Source: Acanthaster planci (lineage: Eukaryota > Echinodermata > Asteroidea > Valvatida > Acanthasteridae). Taken from it: 42,128 bases of DNA. A program made the translations under genes and the position numbers. A model generated the notes under the pieces. It was not told where the DNA came from and did no database searches. It was given only the letters and a program-made list of their open reading frames with translations. Positions within the stretch are counted from its first letter, which is position 1, and each line of letters starts with the position of its first letter. Positions 12,401 through 22,594 of the stretch are shown piece by piece. The stretch covers positions 748,982-791,109 of the forward strand of contig NW_019091367.1 in the NCBI RefSeq assembly GCF_001949145.1, read 5' to 3'.

Positions 12401-15400
12401 CGAGAGTTAAGGTTTGGATGGGCTGAATTCTTTTCTATATAAACAGGAACATTCGTTTCTGTGTTTCGGAAAATAATTAGTGTTAATTTTGCAAAACTTC
12501 CCATTGTCTACATGGTCTATAGCTTTGGAAGCCATCTCTCTACTTTTTGCAGCTGTTCAAAAATCAAAATCTCACGAGTTTTTCCGTGAGTTTCCTGTAA
12601 AACCAAAACGAGGAGGTGGCGTGTGATCCTGTTCCAAGAACAGTATTCTTGAGTCTTGTTCCCGCCGTTCGAGCGTGAGAACAAGAAACCCGTGTTAAGA
12701 ACAGGCCAAGCGAACTCGACCACGTTGTACAATAAAGGATTTCAAATGAGGGCGCCTTATGAGGGTCTTGCAAGCTGCCCGGCCGAGCGCGAAGAACGTG
12801 TAGTGCACGCGTACAGGCTGAAGGGGAGGCTGTCTTCATTCGAGTGCGCATGGGCACGATGCGACAACGTGTTTATTTATCCGATGAGTTCTTCCGGAAA
12901 TCCTAGCACGCCGGAAAAATGAGACCACGAGAAGAGGCTTGAAAGTTTGGGTCAGGCCTCATGCTCGGAAAATGATTTTGTTTGGGACCATTCTACCATG
13001 TGTAAATATTTCAGAGAGCAATGTTAGCATGAAGGGTTACTCAAGTTTGCCTGAGAGGGCCGTGCGAGTCTTTCATTCGCACCTTGGAGATCATAAGCTG
13101 TCAAAGTGCACCCTACCTATTTGATGCGTCCTGTCGTCTGTTCTGTTGCAGGAGACCTTGTCCGAATGTTGATACTCTCTGGTGTGACCAGGTACCTGGA
13201 GGTGAAAAGAGTCGAGGGTAGTTACGTGTTCTACAAGGGCAGACTGTCACCCGTTCCCGCGTCTGCTAGGGAGGTGATGGCATCTCGTGAGTGTGGCAGC
13301 CTCGCGGGTCGGATTCTTGCTCGGGCCATGCATGTGCCTCTATCTGGCATCAGCTGACATCGGTGTTTACTTTCCATTTGACTAACTGCTCTTTGGAAAG
13401 TGAAAATGAAAAATCTTGTGTAGCATCAAGTACCAACTACCTAGTTGCTTTTTTTGCATGTCTTGCATGTTTCTGCTTTCTCTGTGAGAGCCTTTTCGAA
13501 TTTTGTGCCCAGTGAGATTGCATGTTTAACCTGTGTGCAGGCTCCACACCTATAGTTGTCAAGTTGCATATCTTGACATTGAGGATAAAGACTTTGTTTG
13601 AAATTCAAAGAAAGCATCATGGATGATTCGGCAGTAACTGTCACTGTTTAGCCATCCTGCGGGCCAGTCATTAAGAAAGGCTGTGGATTTAGTCGATTTT
13701 TCCATCACAATTAAGTGACACCAGGGATAGCCCCTTGAAAGTTTTGCAACTCGTTTCTAATGGGGACCCCTATTGAATGGGGACGAAAGTCCAGCCTTAG
13801 AGGCAGCGGGAAACCGGAGTACCTGGAAGAAACCTGCGAGAGCGAGTATGGACTGGAAACCAAACGTTGCGTGGGCCAAGCCGGGACTCGAACCCGGGCC
13901 TCATTGGTGCAAAGCGAGTAAAGAACCGCTACGCTATCCCGCTCCCCCAGAGTCCGCTCAGAGTCCAAAAGCTATGTATACTGCAGAACCTGTTATACCA
14001 GGCACGAAATGGTACAGAAGGTACCCCCCAACAAGTCCAATCCCTATACACACTATACACACTCCAACCTATTGTCACTTAAAACACATCCCCCTAGATG
14101 TCTGAAAAGAATTCCTGAGATACCAGTATAACAATGACCAACACAAAGGCGGGGTTCTCTTTGTCCCATAGTTTTCTTCACATGGAACCCGTTGTTCAGT
14201 GAGGGGCACCTGTAGGATAGATGAGGTAAATTATAGAACAAATAAACATTTCAGCAATCGTAAAATGTGGATTGGCAGAGTTTGCTGATATGGACAGGTT
14301 TATTCTGGCAGCAGGTTGTTCGTGTTTGTTCTCTGTAGGGAACCCTGAACGAATAAGCTTTTTACCCGTTAAAGTTGAATAAAATCCGGCACACTGAGTT
14401 CTTTAAATTCTCATGAACAACAATTCTCCCTACTAAAGACACTGTTGCTGCACCTCGTGATTCGGGGCAAGCTTTTGCTTTTAAGAGACGCCTTACACCA
14501 ATACACTGGATAAGAAGGGCATAAGGAACCAGTGAGATGGTGGTTGCTATGCAAAAGCTTGCCCCGAAACACGAGGGGATAGCAACAGTGTCTCTGGTCT
14601 GGGGAATTCAAATTGTTATGTTTATGTAAAATCAGATGACTCAGTTCGTGTACCAGATTTTATTCACATTTAACCCGCAAAAGGCATATTTCAGGTTGTC
14701 CTCTTGAAACTGTCTGACCATTCCCATAAAAACGCTATTACGATTTACAAAGCTCTCTCTCCCCCTTCCCCGTCCCCTCCCCCTCTTTCTCTTTCCCTCT
14801 CTCTGGTTTGGCCCTATTCGTTCCTCCACCTGTGTACGTATAGCTGCGCTTTCTTTGTTAGAAAAGAGGCCCTTTCAGGATCTTATCAACTGTGTGATGG
14901 AGTACACGGAAGAGGACGGGGTGCCCAAGGAAGGCTACGTGAAAGGGATGAAAACAGGAGACTTCTTCAATCTCTTTGGCGTCTTTAACTTGCACGATCT
15001 CATTGGTCACGCCATGGCTCTTCACCCGGATGATGAGTAAGTTGCTGTGGATGGATTGAATTCAAACCCGCGGCGCTCAAACATGCTGCAGCCCCAGTGT
15101 TGTACTGTCATAGCAGTTTTGTGGCTTGGCCTACACTTTCTCTCTTCGCTTACTGTACTGCTGCCCCATGTCAGTTAGATAAGAGATTTGGGGCCCACAT
15201 GCATGTACGTAAATCTTGTTTTTACGTTTTCTCCTATTTTTGCAGTTACTTTGAAAGTCCATGTGAAGACACCGTGAAGAGGATAAAGCTGTACTTTGAC
15301 TCTGTTCCTATAAACGGGAAGAGCCCGTACCTGTATCCATTGTATGGCCTAGGGGAGCTACCGCAAGGCTTTGCCAGGTGAGAGTAGACGGTGTATGTTC

Positions 15401-17340
15401 CAACCCTTCAAAAAAGCACCAGATTTCATGCACCCAATGAAGAGGCCAGGGAACGTGAAGTTTGAGTAAAAATTTGGTTGAAAAAAGTTAAATTATTTAG
15501 CAGGGTGGTGAACAAGTTGACACAACACAAACCTTCAAAGCACTTATCCATTTCGGGCAATTTCAAGCCAATATTGAAGAAGCAGCTTCTGGAAAACATG
15601 CATAATTTAAAGGAAATGCAACTGACAGATCTAGATTTCAAGATATCCATCGCCAAAGACATTTGGAAGTCGTGACAACAATTCCCCCCCCCCGGGACCC
15701 ATCTTGTGTTTATTTTCATTTATTAGGTTGAGTGCCATCTACGGGGGTACCTACATGCTGGACAAGCCCGTTGAAGAGATCGTGATGGACGGCGGCAAGG
15801 CGGTCGGGGTGAAGTCCGAGGGAGAGACTGCCCGCACCAAGCTTGTGGTGGGCGACCCGTCCTACTTCCCGGACCTGGTGAAGAAAACCGGACAGGTGGT
15901 GCGAGCAATCTGCATCCTGGACCACCCTATCTACTCAATTGGAAACGATCCGACGTCGACCCAGATCATCTTTCCTTGCCGTCAAGTGCCGGGCCGGGAG
16001 TCAGGTGAGTCAGGTGGGGGATTGTGAATTTGCCTGAGCTCGAGGAGTAGCTATGAGTTTAAATGTAGGGGCATAATACCTAAGTGGGATGTCACGGTTG
16101 AGTTCATTTGTCAAGTGTTAAGGTCGGCCACGTGGTCCCGATCCCGAGGACAGAGACGAAGTTTGAGTTGGAGACAAAAATAGAGATTTTTAAGCCCTGT
16201 ATAACTCATTCAGCACAAGAGTACAGATGATCTAATCGCAAACAAATTTCTTCAAATGAAGTACACAAAAATGTTCACATCTGTTCTTTTTCAGATATTT
16301 ACGTCTGCTGTGTGTCGTTTGCACACAACGTGGCCTCCAAAAATTTCTACATCGCTACAGCATCCTGCAAGGTGGAGACAAATGATCCACTGAGCGAGCT
16401 TCAAATTGCACTAGACCTCCTGAAGCCCATCAAGGCCCAGTTTGACTCGGTGTCAGACCTGTACGAGCCCATTAACGACGGCACAGACAACAAGGTAACC
16501 ATGTTTTTGTTGTGGGCTTTCTCCATTTTTCATGTCTTGTTATTTTTGAATTGTTTCAACCTTTTCCTTCCTCCAGTTTTTAGAATCGGCTGAGAGATTT
16601 TTGGAAGATTTATTTCAAGACTGGGGAAGGTAAATCCCAGCCATTTTAACCTAAGTTTCTAACTTAGGTTATGATGGTGTTTAAAAGTCGGAGTTCAAGA
16701 GACTTTTGACAAGGTTCCTTCTCAGTGGTGGATTATGTGAGATATTCATTCCTCGAAATAAATCTTTTGGAGTTGGATCAAGATAGTATCTACAGATGTT
16801 TTACCATTTTTATTTGTTGATTATGCCCTTTTCAGAGGTTATATTAGCGGGAATTCCTATTTCAGTGTTTTCCATGCACGCACGCATAGGGACTTCGTGT
16901 CCTTGAAGTGGCATTTTTTCGAATTTATGAAATAACACCGATATCCCGCTGCATATAAGTTGTTTACCCTGACTTCCTGAGCATTTTGTGTCTGGAAGAA
17001 AGAAAAATCGTCAGATAGGAAAAAGCACACACATTGGCTAATCTGCAGACGCACCTTTCGACTCAGATTGGATCTGTCCTATTGGTTCACTTGCGATGCG
17101 ATGTCATTCTCCAAAGACTTGGACCGGGTAGGAGCAACAAAGGGCGGTGACTCCGTGTGACCTTTTGCAATTATTTTTTGTTTACTATTCAAACAGATCT
17201 TCATCACCAAGTCGTACGATGCCACGACTCATTTCAAATCTACTTGCAGTGACATCAAGGACGTCTACAAGAGGGTGACAGGGGAAGATGTGGACTTAAC
17301 CGCAGCTGACCCCAGTAACCTTGAAGAAGTCAGCCAGTAA
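6443..17340 (+). CDS. GDI: Rab GDP-dissociation inhibitor, tandem copy A (nine coding exons, intact)
   Basis: Joined exons 6443-6487, 8796-8903, 10271-10373, 13152-13286, 14844-15036, 15246-15377, 15727-16004, 16295-16494 and 17197-17340 give 1338 nt, 445 residues plus TAA, the usual GDI length. Family role: GDI extracts GDP-bound, geranylgeranylated Rab GTPases from membranes and holds them in the cytosol for recycling. Visible signatures are MDEEYD at the N-terminus, the GTG nucleotide-fold turn at residues 11-13, Tyr39 in [14 protein letters not shown] at 232-239, YGGTYM at 244-249 and SYDATTHF near the C-terminus. Tyr39, Glu232, Arg239, Thr247 and Met249 match the Rab-binding platform of bovine alpha-GDI (Y39, E233, R240, T248, M250). 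The start has A at -3 and G at +4. All introns are GT-AG. Compared with copy B it is odd in exons 3 and 5, and it has Lys where the family has Glu in THFE. Its introns are full of insertions. Confidence 0.95.
7731..7945. repeat. ACGACG-rich degenerate low-complexity tract
   Basis: Repeated ACGACG, GCAACG and GACGCAACG motifs on both strands in intron 1 of GDI copy A, with an AT-rich break at about 7825-7865. Likely a decayed short-unit repeat. The overlapping open frame at 7876-8124 is probably produced by the repeat. Confidence 0.55.
8149..8391. mobile_element. 243-bp MITE-like element with 42-43 bp terminal inverted repeats
   Basis: Left end 8149-8190 and right end 8349-8391 are inverted copies sharing TCCAATACTC, GGCTCCGTCTCAGGCTTC and flanking bases. 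The interior is AT-rich and non-coding. It lies in intron 1 of GDI copy A. I cannot identify a clear target-site duplication. Confidence 0.75.
8413..8499 (+). repeat. Dispersed repeat, member 2 (partner at 1021-1130)
   Basis: Same-orientation copy of the 1021-1130 segment, lying in intron 1 of GDI copy A just downstream of the TIR element at 8149-8391. Confidence 0.6.
8796..8903 (+). CDS. GDI: GDI copy A, coding exon 2
   Basis: Residues 16-51: [11 protein letters not shown] then [12 protein letters not shown], the most conserved GDI/REP block, with Tyr39. Acceptor ttgtcag, donor gtaagt, both phase 0. Six residues differ from copy B; DKKT replaces DRNK before YYGG. Confidence 0.94.
8996..9497. 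mobile_element. 502-bp MITE, TAA target site, PIF/Harbinger-like
   Basis: Terminal inverted repeats 8996-9023 and 9469-9497 share GG.CC.(A)AAGTCTC.GGTTTCTGGTCAG. The element is flanked by TAA at 8993-8995 and 9498-9500. The matching place in intron 2 of copy B (about 30137-30170) lacks it, and removing element plus one TAA restores an ungapped 29-base alignment. TAA target duplications and GG-starting TIRs are typical of PIF/Harbinger. No transposase is encoded. Confidence 0.85.
10271..10373 (+). CDS. GDI: GDI copy A, coding exon 3
   Basis: Residues 52-86, containing [13 protein letters not shown], a GDI hallmark. The segment before it is highly divergent between copies (20 of 34 residues identical over the exon). 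The donor gtaggt leaves a phase-1 G that completes a Gly codon with exon 4. Confidence 0.93.
10838..11241. mobile_element. About 400-bp palindromic foldback element
   Basis: The outer ends (GAATTC..TGTTGTAGTCGAGTACTTT and AAAGTACTCGACTACATCACT) and the internal blocks (ATTTGATGGTAAATG / CATGTACCATCAAAT; AAAGGTAAGATT / AATCTTACCTTT; GACTTCAGAC / GTCTGAAGTC) pair around the perfect palindrome GTACTCGGCCGAGTAC at 11051-11066. The left arm is longer because AAAGTACTCGG is repeated. It lies in intron 3 of GDI copy A and is absent from copy B. Non-coding. Confidence 0.85.
12841..12926 (+). repeat. Dispersed repeat, member 1 (partner at 24169-24253)
   Basis: Aligns over its length with 24169-24253; the strongest part is TTCCGGAAATC..AG.ACGCCGG followed by AAAAATGAGACC. 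In copy A intron 3 it ends just before homology to copy B resumes, so its end probably marks an insertion boundary. Confidence 0.7.
13152..13286 (+). CDS. GDI: GDI copy A, coding exon 4
   Basis: Residues 86-131, containing [15 protein letters not shown] and SYVFYKG, matching the GDI strand region before domain II. Acceptor gttgcag, donor gtgagt, phase 1 on both sides. About 31 of 45 residues match copy B. Confidence 0.93.
13770..13952 (-). mobile_element. tRNA-Ala-like SINE
   Basis: Read on the minus strand, the head starts near 13952 with an A-box-like TAGCGTAGCGG (13926-13936), then GCTTTGCACCAATGAGGC, then a B box GGGTTCGAGTCCCGG (about 13881-13895). The middle part closely recalls tRNA-Ala(UGC). 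The acceptor ends do not pair, and an unrelated tail follows (GGTACTCCGGTTTCCCGC), so this is a tRNA-derived SINE, not a tRNA gene. It lies in intron 4 of copy A within about 0.5 kb absent from copy B. Exact ends are uncertain. Confidence 0.75.
14437..14593. mobile_element. Foldback element in intron 4 of GDI copy A
   Basis: Arms 14437-14478 and 14551-14593 are inverted copies (AGACACTGTTGCT, CCTCGTG, TTCGGGGCAAGCTTTTGC). Weaker pairing extends outward to about 14422 and 14608. No counterpart in the 618-base intron 4 of copy B. Non-coding. Confidence 0.75.
14755..14808 (+). repeat. CT-rich microsatellite before exon 5 of copy A
   Basis: Almost pure pyrimidine tract of CTCT and CCCC runs beginning about 35 bases upstream of the exon 5 acceptor; it probably contributes to the polypyrimidine tract. 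Copy B has a C homopolymer at the same relative place. Confidence 0.8.
14844..15036 (+). CDS. GDI: GDI copy A, coding exon 5 (domain II)
   Basis: Residues 131-195, helical domain II. The acceptor is the TAG at 14841-14843: this gives the correct phase and the same exon length (193 nt) as copy B, including the 11 residues before the shared Phe. Contains YTEEDGV, KGMKT and IGHAMAL. Only about 36 of 64 residues match copy B, the lowest of any full exon. Donor gtaagt, phase 2. Confidence 0.88.
15246..15377 (+). CDS. GDI: GDI copy A, coding exon 6
   Basis: Residues 195-239, containing [16 protein letters not shown] and [12 protein letters not shown] with platform residues Glu232 and Arg239. Acceptor tgcag, donor gtgaga, phase 2. 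39 of 45 residues match copy B. Confidence 0.94.
15727..16004 (+). CDS. GDI: GDI copy A, coding exon 7
   Basis: Residues 239-332, beginning [14 protein letters not shown] (Thr247, Met249). The first 204 bases differ from copy B at only four positions. After the Pro-Ile at 15925-15930 the two diverge sharply and copy A is two codons shorter. Acceptor attag, donor gtgagt, phase 1. Confidence 0.94.
16295..16494 (+). CDS. GDI: GDI copy A, coding exon 8
   Basis: Residues 332-398, containing [15 protein letters not shown] and DLYEPINDG, a strongly conserved GDI C-terminal block. Acceptor tttcag, donor gtaacc, phase 0 at the 3' side. 58 of 67 residues match copy B. Confidence 0.94.
17197..17340 (+). 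CDS. GDI: GDI copy A, terminal coding exon 9
   Basis: Residues 399-445 and [11 protein letters not shown] and [11 protein letters not shown] are the final GDI landmarks; the last dozen residues are unlike copy B. Lys replaces the usual Glu after THF. Confidence 0.94.
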   Translation: MFITKSYDATTHFKSTCSDIKDVYKRVTGEDVDLTAADPSNLEEVSQ

Positions 17341-19865
17341 ACTTCCCGCTGCATGCTTGGGACTATAATAGTTGAAACCCACTGCATTCTCGATTCCCTC
17401 TAACCCATACCCCCTGCTGCGCACCGTTTTTTGTGCATCGAAAAATCAAGCTTTGCCAAATTAAATTAAAAAAACCCGAAGGTTAAGGCCTCTTTCTGTG
17501 CAGGGAATCCCACACTGCAAAAACTGGGGTGTTAAATTAACCCCCCTCCCCATGTTATCAACACTTTTCACTGGTGTTAAACACCCTATGATGTGGTCAT
17601 CTGACGAAAACGTTTTGATTTTAACACCACAGTTATTGCAGTACGCAAGAGTACGATTAACTGTAACATTAGACCGTACTCGGAACAAAAGACCAAGCTG
17701 CTGGGAATTGCCAACTTTTTTCCAATTTTTTCAAGGCGGCAGGCCTGGCTGAAATACTTGGGCGTCAATAGATGTGTCCGTCAGATCCGAGTAAACCTGA
17801 GACAGTTATTCATGTGGGTGCAAACGTCCAGTAAATGAAGCTATGCTTTTGTGAAGAATTTTGAAAATGTAACATCTTGAAAACCATGCAGTTTTACGCC
17901 AAGCAACTTCAAATTACACCCAGCAGCAAGGGGTTAACCTTAAAAGAGTCAGTTTTTAAGCCAATCTCACAGCTGGCGGGATATTCCGCCCTCTAAGAAC
18001 TCGGCTGTGCCAGGTCCCATATTTTTAAGCCTGGCATGTTTGCAAAGACAATCCTTATCATTACACAAACCGCAAGAACGTTATGCCCCATTTGTCCAAA
18101 ATTGGTGTAAAAATGACCGAAATGAGTTACTCTACAAAATCTAAGGGCTCATCTCCAGAGAAAATTGCACTACGGTGATATCGGAAAACATGCCGAGGAG
18201 GGGGGGATACCGTCCCGGCTCTTTTAGGGTTAATGCTGGATGCCTCTGTAGGTTCACTTATCTCGGAGAAGAAATTCTCCATGCAGGCGCTGTAACTTGT
18301 GAGAAAAAGTAGTAAGTAGTATGTAGGCCTACACTGGTGCAGTGGCTTTATTAAGTCGCCAGTCGGTACCAGAAGGTGCCACAAAAAGGATATGAAATGG
18401 TATATTGGATACAAAAATACACGGGGCCTTCTGTTTTTCTCTTTGGTTTTTTAAGGCCATTAGATAACAGCATGCTCTAAAGTCATAAGGTCGGGCTAAG
18501 ACAGGCTACTGGCGTATATGCAGCAGCTTGGAATGTGGATTATCATAATGTGGATGTTGAGGCTGTACGCCGGTCGCTGAAACCATTCACTTTTAGTTAG
18601 CTGTTCAATTCGAATTATCGTCCAATTTAGGAAATTAATGCCTTTTGTTTGCATGCAGATATAATGAAGTACAACACAAAACAAATACGAAGAGAAAATT
18701 AACCAACTTTACAAAGGACCTCATTTACAGAAAAGATGATATATCATTATAAATAATCATCATTAGCTACAGCATAACAAACCACCTGACTCTTCAATAA
18801 CAAAAATAACTCTATATCTTTACATCTTTCATAAGTAGAATGAGGAACAAAAGAGTTGGAAAAGCGACTTGTTCTGGCCCTCATTAACTGCCATCTGCGC
18901 CTACTTCTTAGCTTTATAATAATGACCCTTTAATGGACGGGAGCAATCGGCTACAGTTGCACTGGCCTAGGCAAGTACCCGTTCTTTATGTATTTGATTA
19001 AAGATCGACGTCATAAAATTCATGATAGTAACAGCTTACTTCGTAACTCTGTGCAGTTTCTACCTGTCTAGCTGTTTCGCGTGTTCATACCATACAGTGC
19101 TATCATGTGCTATGGTACTCAAACGCAAAATCCTCGCATCCACATCATTGAAAAACTTACGTTTTCTATTAAAAGGAATCACAATCTTTGGTTACACTTC
19201 AAGAGAGTAGCCTTTGTTTGATTCCACCCAACGCAGGCGATCTTCCATTTCAGTACCCAAATATCTGTAACAATGTACAATACGTTCTCAATCGATTTGC
19301 CATATAAATACAACGAGGACATGCAGTAGGGTAAAAAACTTTCTTCATCCTAAAACAATTATCATTTCTTTCGTTTTCTTTGTGTTCAACACTAAATGAT
19401 TTACCATGCATTTTTAAAAATCAATCAGTTCCAGTAACAATACTAGTGTTGCTTTTATACTAAACCGGGGAGATGTGTAGGCCCTATTTCAAAAAGGTTT
19501 GTTTGTGTCGCTGAGTGAAGAGAACAGAGAACAGAAGTCAGCGCCAAACAGCCGGGGTGACGTGAAATTGCCCCTTTGTGTCGAGCGTATTTACAAAAAG
19601 CTGTATTGTGGCCCCTTAAGCCATGGACCAGTCATTGTGTGATAGTTACTTTGATTTAAACCGGCAAGGGCGCATATTGAAATTGGAGGACTGAGGACTG
19701 TTATTAGGTTAATGATGATGCGACCGTCAGGTGGCCAATAAATAGACCTGCAAAATGTGTTCAGCTGCTGGCTTCGTGTAGCACACCAAGTCGACCATGC
19801 TTTCTCCACATGCGCATTTATGGGGTGCACCGGTTGACATTTACTGCCTGAATTTCGGCGCCCGC
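17341..19865 (+). other. 3' flank of GDI copy A, duplicated region with insertions
   Basis: No coding sequence. Patches at about 17341-17480, 18270-18600 and 19440-19865 align in order with 35848-36000, 36090-36460 and 36505-36965 downstream of copy B. About 0.8 kb (roughly 18605-19430) and several hundred bases around 17500-18230 are present only here. The 3'UTR should lie within this stretch; I cannot fix the poly(A) site. Confidence 0.6.
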
Positions 19866-22138
19866 CTAATTCTATAAGTACATGCTACAACAACTGACAT
19901 AAAATTCCCTGATGACATATGAGGGTCTTAATACTCAGACCCATGTTGGTGCGTTGTATTCGGAAATTTTTCAGCAGTAATGCAAATTCACTTAGGTATT
20001 TTTGCCCCTAAGGAAAGGGTGTATTTATGTCGTTCGTTAGAATCATTTGGGAGTTGGAAACACAATTAATTAAAATAAAACTAAAAGAGTATCTTATATA
20101 GTTTAAATTATTAATTTTTAGGTCATTTGGAACCATTTTCTAAGTATGCTTTTACTGTGGGTTCGGAAACATTGTGTGTCTATTTTTTCTTTCATGTAGC
20201 TGACAAACTTATTTTGAAGCTGAACAAGACAGTAATACCAATTATTTCAAAAAGTCATTCTTGTTGGTTTAAATTATGTTATGGTGAAAACGCGGCCATT
20301 TAAAAAAAAATATTTCGGTTGGCTTTTTGGCCACTTTTATTTAGAAAAAAGTCATGCCTTCTCATAATTAATCACATTTGCTTTTATTATGTTCAAAAAT
20401 GCGATAACCTAACAGCAGAATCTTCAAATCCATCTGAGATAACAAACTTGCCGCTTGCAACAAAGGGCGCTGTTCATTGGTTGAACTGCGCGTACATCAG
20501 CTGTCCTCGGAAAAGCTCAGATGTCTCTGCGTCCACACCATGACACTTTCATGCATCAAAGGCACAATTCTAGATCTGCTTCCACGTGTAAATACACACA
20601 CGTAACACAAAGTATCCACTTTCTCTATCGATTAGGAAACATTGTTCAGGTGTATTAAGAAGACATTAATGTATTGCTACTTGCGTGTAATGGTTGGGTA
20701 ACAAGGTCAATGGCGGCCCATTTAAAAGTTGTAGTTTTAACTGATGTCTTTTCACTCTCTCTGGGATGCATTGGTAGTTTATTTGTTTGAAATTCGTGTA
20801 CTGAAAAATCACAGTTATTTTCAAGGTGGGTTAAATAGCTATTCAGCTCTTTTTCCATTCATTTTTATTAAATTAAACAGGCCAATAGTTAATTTTCGGC
20901 CTAAAGCATATTCTCTAAACTTACAGAACAAAGTAGTAATTGCACGGGCAATGACAGGGATATTTATACTTTTTATTTCTTATAATATCTAGTGGGCGTC
21001 GTGCCATCACATTTTTTGCTTGCACATTCTGCATTTGCCAAAGTTCATGGAAGAATTCCACTGACGTTTGCTTGAATCTTGATACGCCCAATGTTGTGAG
21101 TATGTGATACAGATTAGGATTTTTTAAAGGAGGGATTTTGGGGGGCACGATGAACTGAAAGTTATGAGTGTAAAATAGTGACGTCAGACCTGGTCAGTTC
21201 CACACCTGCACGTAAAGAGTATTATGAATTGGATGATCCTGTGCTGATTTTGAGTATTTAAGGTTAAAGTACGTACCTGAAGAGTGGAGTTTGGAAGCTA
21301 GCTTTGACATTTGGTGTGATATGGCTGTGCTATAACAAATTTGGGACATGCTATAGATACCTTTTTTTCTGACTCTGAATATAATACTCATTTTTTGACT
21401 CAAGGCTTTGTTTTGGATTACAAACCAGATTCATAGGTTGATGCATATTTTAACATAATATTTAGATGCTTATTGTTTTTGCGTATTGATTTTTGTATTT
21501 GATTTGCTGTACTGACGATTGCAGATTAAACCACACCCATACGTACCGACACACCAACACACATACCAATGCAACCGTCATTTTAACACTTGCAGTAAGT
21601 CACAACTCGCCATTAAAGTGGTATGATACAAGGGCAAACATGTTTGGAAATTCTTCTGAGATTAACACGTCACAGCTACTTTAAAATAACAAGGTTTTGC
21701 ACTGTAATATGAAATTCAGTAGGCTGTGTTTGTAAATTGTTTCTTGTTTGAAAAAAACCAAATGGTTAAGAGTTGAATAAAACTTACAAGGGGCTAACAT
21801 TTGACTAAAAGTTTGTTTCTTTCAGTTCACTAATGCAGTGTTCATCTTTTTGAATAATTCTGTTAATCCTCTATCAATGTTATCAAGAAAACGTAGAGTC
21901 TGTTGATGTGTTGCATAATTTCCTGGTGATTTTATCATCGACATAACAGACATCCTGAAGAGACCAAATGGAGAACCAACACAGCAGAGTGAAGATGAGA
22001 TGAAAAATTGTAATGGTTCAAACTCAAATTTATGCTCTGAGCTGCAGTGAACGGCAATGCTAGGCATCATAGTCGGCCGATAGGGTAGTCCAAAGGGTAA
22101 GAACGAACGAAATGCCGATGTTTTAGGTCCCCTCCTCG

Positions 22139-22205
22139 CCCCTGTACGCAAGGCGTACGCACACAAACTCAGTGGCTCCAACCGCTCCCCCTGTACGCAC
22201 ACGCA
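22139..22205 (+). repeat. GTACGC-rich direct repeat, member 1
   Basis: Contains TGTACGCAAGGCGTACGCA, then GGCTCCAACCGCTCCCC. Matches 22595-22655 in order. The core is itself nearly palindromic (GTACGC...GCGTAC). Confidence 0.6.
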
Positions 22206-22594
22206 GTACACATCTTTTGACTTCTCGGGGTACCTTGCTTCAGCATCGTTACATGTCACAGTACATTGTACATCTAGTGTAGTATAGCATTGTTATTCGC
22301 ACGTCGCTTCCGAATTCTTAAATAAATGATCAAAGTAATAACAGGTTTTATATCGGCCCTGGAAATTGAAAAAAAAAAAGATGTTGTTGAATAAAAACAA
22401 AAAATAATCCCGGTTTTTTATTTATTCATTTTGAAGGCGTTGGCACTTGAGGAATGGAGGGATGGGCGATGGAATGATACTTTGTTTGAATGTTTTGACA
22501 CACAAAAGCTGATTCTGGTATTTAGTAGTATGACAAAGTGTACATATTAACATGATGAAGATTCATGAACACGGTACACACTGGTTTGAATTCC

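Larger units (their letters stand above)
10690..12935. other. Insertion-expanded part of GDI copy A intron 3
   Basis: Intron 3 is 2778 bases in copy A and 537 in copy B. Homology to copy B is kept at about 10374-10440, 10635-10690 and 12935-13151; most of what lies between has no counterpart. It holds the foldback at 10838-11241 and a CpG-rich part at 12200-12926 with repeated TTGTTC/GAACAA motifs and a dispersed repeat. No gene seen. Confidence 0.7.

Noticed and set aside
13870-13952. Functional tRNA gene on the minus strand
   Set aside because: A and B boxes are present, but the acceptor stem does not pair and SINE-like sequence continues beyond the tRNA part.
14704-14988. Frame starting upstream of exon 5 of copy A as coding
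   Set aside because: It runs through the CT microsatellite and reads exon 5 in the wrong frame.
6443-17340. Copy A as a processed or decayed pseudogene
   Set aside because: It has all eight introns with canonical borders, an uninterrupted 445-codon frame and retained binding residues.
21822-22259. 145-codon minus-strand frame in the spacer
   Set aside because: Reads through the GTACGC repeat; no domain or motif recognised and no conserved partner. Chance frame is the simplest explanation.
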